Positions 28,407 through 30,631 of a stretch of DNA of 30,631 bases are shown here, in pieces (within the stretch, counting starts at the first letter, position 1; each line of letters begins with the position of its first letter). The position numbers were made by a program, and so were the translations under genes. Source of the DNA: Hydnum rufescens UP504 (taxonomy: Eukaryota; Basidiomycota; Agaricomycetes; Cantharellales; Hydnaceae); contig MU129289.1 in assembly GCA_014904985.1 (NCBI GenBank), positions 1 through 30,631 on the forward strand, written 5' to 3'. Below the pieces are notes generated by a model. It saw only the letters and a list, made by a program, of their open reading frames with translations, was not told the DNA's origin and searched no databases.

Positions 28407-29655
28407 TTGAATCAAGCTAGGCCCCCCATATTTGTTGAGACTGCAATCAGCACAGACATCCAAAACCAACTCTCAAGGGCCTCTGGGAGCTCTCTTGCTG
28501 ACATCTCACTAGTCAAGGCTAATGATGCTCTTGAAGCTAGGAGTTGGAGTATGGTGGAAGTGCTGATGCAGATGCTGCCAAAGCAAGTGGACCATTTTAT
28601 GGCCTCATCAATGAGAGGTGAATCATTCTGATCTAGTGCCCAAGATTCAGGAATGCCAATAAAGGTGACCTGCTCAAAAAGTAAATCAGCACAACTGGCT
28701 GAAGAAAGACAGAAGGGACATTACATTGACATGACACCAAGTAAGCAGAGCATCAGAGCCAGTAGCAGCTCAATGGAAAAGTCGAGATCTGAAGCCAGGG
28801 TCTCTGGATCCTTGATCCAAGTCTTCCCCTGCCAAAGATGCCATGGCTTGAAGACCATAAGAGTCCTCTGGCCCCTGGGGTGGCAAACTGGAACCTCCAA
28901 GGAACTTGATCAAAATCTCATTGAAAGTAGCATAAGGATTGCCTGTCAGAGCTGCCAGTTTGACAATTGCCCTCCTAGGGGATGATTTGAAATGAAGGTG
29001 GGGCTAAAGGTCATTGAAGGACCAAATTTGAGCCCCTCTTATGGCCCTCAAGAGACCATGGAATCCCCCTTCATAAATTTTGGCCAGCTGAAAAGGCAGA
29101 TGCAACATGTAAGCATCAGCAGGATCTTGGGTGATTAATAGCTTGCCTCTGATAATCGAAAGCCATTTTGGCAAACTAGGTCAAGTCCATCTTTGAATGA
29201 TTTGAATTCTAGAGGAGATGGCACTCGACCCCTTACACATGCCAACAAGATTTCAGACTCAAAAAGTTTCCTTTGAGCTGGGTCTAACCAAGAGACCAGG
29301 GTCATCTTTGATGGATTTTCAGGTAAATTATGTGCAAATAAAATAGATATAATTAAGGCCTTACTGGGGTGTCAAGATAGCTTTCAACAATGAAGGCAAT
29401 TTTGTCATTGCCACCAGATTGGTAGTCAACTAATGCCTCATACAGCTCTGGAGCATATGAAGAGATGATCTCCCTTGTCAATGACTTGAGGTTGAGACCA
29501 GAAAAATGATAAAGAAAAGACAGCTCTGAGTAGCTGGGGGGCAGCTGACCACAGACTAGAATAGACAAGGAGAGGCTAGCCACTTGAATGAAAGCTTCTT
29601 GAAGCTGAACTCTTGTGGGCTCCATGCCCAAAATTGGGATTGAGGGAATAAACAT
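28407..29655 (-). pseudogene. Unrecognised decayed gene on the minus strand
   Basis: Open pieces follow one another in order. 29655-29353 reads VQLQEAFIQVASLSLSILV, then GLNLKSLTREIISSYAPELY and KIAFIVESYLDTPV. A T-rich, intron-like gap at about 29350-29305 is followed by VSWLDPAQRKLFESEILLA, FKSFKDGLDLVCQNGF, then MLHLPFQLAKIYEGGFHGLL, IVKLAALTGNPYATFNEILI, LDFSIELLLALMLCLLGV, and after a GTAATG...TTCAG gap ADLLFEQVTFIGIPESWALD and IKWSTCFGSICIS near 28600. The pieces lie in different frames and two or three stops intervene. The composition is protein-like and leucine-rich, but I do not recognise the family. Confidence 0.4.
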
Positions 29656-29671
29656 TGTCTGCCTAGGCTAT

Positions 29672-29810
29672 TGCACGGGGTTTCAAAACCCGCGGGTTTT
29701 GACCCCACAGGGGAAATCCCCGTGGGGCAGGAGTACCAATGTGGACCCATGCCTAAAACCCACCAAGAACCCGCCATCCCCGGGAATATGCAGGCGGGTT
29801 TTGAAACCAC
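29672..29810. repeat. GC-rich cluster of dyads
   Basis: AAAACCCGCGGGTTTT (29685-29700) is a perfect 16-bp palindrome that extends to 20 bp. CCCCACAGGGG/CCCCGTGGGG (29703-29727) is a second dyad with one mismatch. GGCGGGTTTTGAAACCAC near 29795 is an inverted relative of the first arm. The block is far richer in G, C and CpG than its surroundings, so it may be a small non-autonomous element. Confidence 0.7.
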
Positions 29811-29959
29811 CAGAGGCTGTAAGTGGATGTATCATCTCAACATCAAAATTCATATCTCCTGTCCACTGTTAGGTAACCAATTATTTATTTATTAATTTAT
29901 TATTATTATAGACACATTTACATTAGTAAGGAAAAAAATTCAACAAAAGAGCACCATAA
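29811..29959. other. AT-rich spacer before the second array
   Basis: TTATTTATTTATTAATTTATTATTATTATAG-like AT-rich DNA. The TATTATTATAG resembles the 3' end of an intron-like segment on +, but no matching 5' end precedes it. Confidence 0.4.
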
Positions 29960-30631
29960 TATAAAATGTAACTGAATGTTGCCACACCCGCCGAAGTGGG
30001 TGTGGCACCATATGTATTTCATCATTGATACTCGGGGTTGGGGTCTTGGGTGGCATTCTTCAGGTGGGGTTGTGCAGAGGGAGAGAGGACCTATAATAAT
30101 AAATAGGTTAGTAAAAAAAAAGAACACAGCAATGCCAAAAGAGCAGCTGGTGCTGCTCTTTTGGCACCATGGTACACAGTGTAATAAAAACAAACACACA
30201 CCTAATATTGCCACACACCCGCTTCGGCGGTGTGTGGCTCCGTATTTGAGGCCGCCTTGTTGTATTGGTTGCGAATAGTCAAGAGTTAGGGTCTTGGTGG
30301 CTGCGTGCATGCCCGTATTTCGCCCAGGCCTTCCTGTGGATTCTTGGACGGGGGGTTTTGCGGAGTGAGAAAATCTAGAATAGTGCATATGTTAGTTTTA
30401 AAAAAATAACAAGCAATGCCAAAAGAGCAGCCGGGGCTGCTCTTTTGGCATCGTTGTACACCCCATAATAAAAAAACACATACCTAATATTGCCACACAC
30501 CCGCTTTTGGCGGGTGTGTGGCGCCATACTCGTTTCGTCATCGTATGGGTTGTGGGCACTCGAGAGTCGGGGTCTTGGGTGGCTGCGCACTCCTGTATTT
30601 TGTGGTGCATTGTCTGTGCATTCTCCGGATC
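29960..30631 (-). repeat. Second intron-like double-hairpin array (minus orientation)
   Basis: Two complete units read on the minus strand. Intron-like segments run from 30201 down to 30091 (111 nt, GTGTGT start, ACTAAC branch site, TATAG end) and from 30483 down to 30375 (109 nt, GTATGT start, CTAAC, TCTAG end). Each contains dyad 2 (near 30134 and 30418), and dyad 1 lies near 29982, 30210 and 30491. Unit spacing is 282 bp. The inter-intron segments share ACCCAAGACCCC and CCCCACC words with the 15-17 kb array. The array runs off the window end. Confidence 0.85.

Noticed and set aside
17524..29960. A giant cargo transposon (Starship-like) bounded by the arrays
   Set aside because: No tyrosine recombinase or captain gene is seen, and the flanks are arrays rather than defined ends.

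Overview
The window looks like repeat-rich, transposon-dominated DNA from a filamentous basidiomycete, probably an Agaricomycete. The reasons are two KDZ-family transposases (Kyakuja-Dileera-Zisupton) of the CxC1-like and CxC2-like mushroom types, short 53-65 nt introns with fungal splice signals, an RNA polymerase II RPB1 tail that reads like Agaricomycete RPB1, and Rsp5-like HECT fragments. Almost every recognisable coding stretch is broken. Many in-frame stops are TGA where the family would have an Arg CGA codon, which fits C-to-T decay at CpG. I cannot name the genus.

Layout: (1) 80-3990, a CxC1-type KDZ transposase pseudogene on + with a solo LTR (2653-3310) inserted into it. (2) about 4130-5960, a degenerate satellite of about 145 bp monomers. 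(3) 6345-8173, the C-terminal half of a second, CxC2-type KDZ transposase. (4) 8474-9440, a decayed RPB1 C-terminus with CTD-like YSPTSPS heptads and a 69-bp tandem repeat. (5) 9756-10960, unrecognised decaying coding sequence. (6) 11440-12407 on -, first copy of an unrecognised protein family here called U1.

(7) 12590-17524 is the most unusual part. A 560-bp inverted repeat (14618-15177) sits at the centre of two divergently oriented arrays of roughly 240-290 bp units. Each well-preserved unit has a dyad with covarying stem positions (GCCACACACC type), then a consensus fungal intron (GTGAGT, polypyrimidine tract, ACTAAT/ACTAAC branch site, CTAG) that itself contains a second near-perfect dyad (GCCAAAAGAGCAGC type). 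Spacing between the intron-like segments is not a multiple of three, so this does not look like a coding exon series. A small single-pass membrane protein gene (13742-14119, -) lies in the left arm just after such a 5' splice site. Two more units, in minus orientation, lie at 29960-30631.

(8) 17525-28000 holds a tRNA-derived element, further U1 sequence, two tandem copies of a Rsp5-like HECT domain (about 1.6 kb period), C2-like segments, a candidate LTR and several local repeats, mostly on -. (9) 28400-29655, another unrecognised decayed coding region on -, then a GC-rich dyad cluster at 29672-29810.

I see no intact housekeeping gene, rRNA, CRISPR array or functional tRNA. The best candidate for an undescribed system is the palindrome-centred array of intron-like double-hairpin units.
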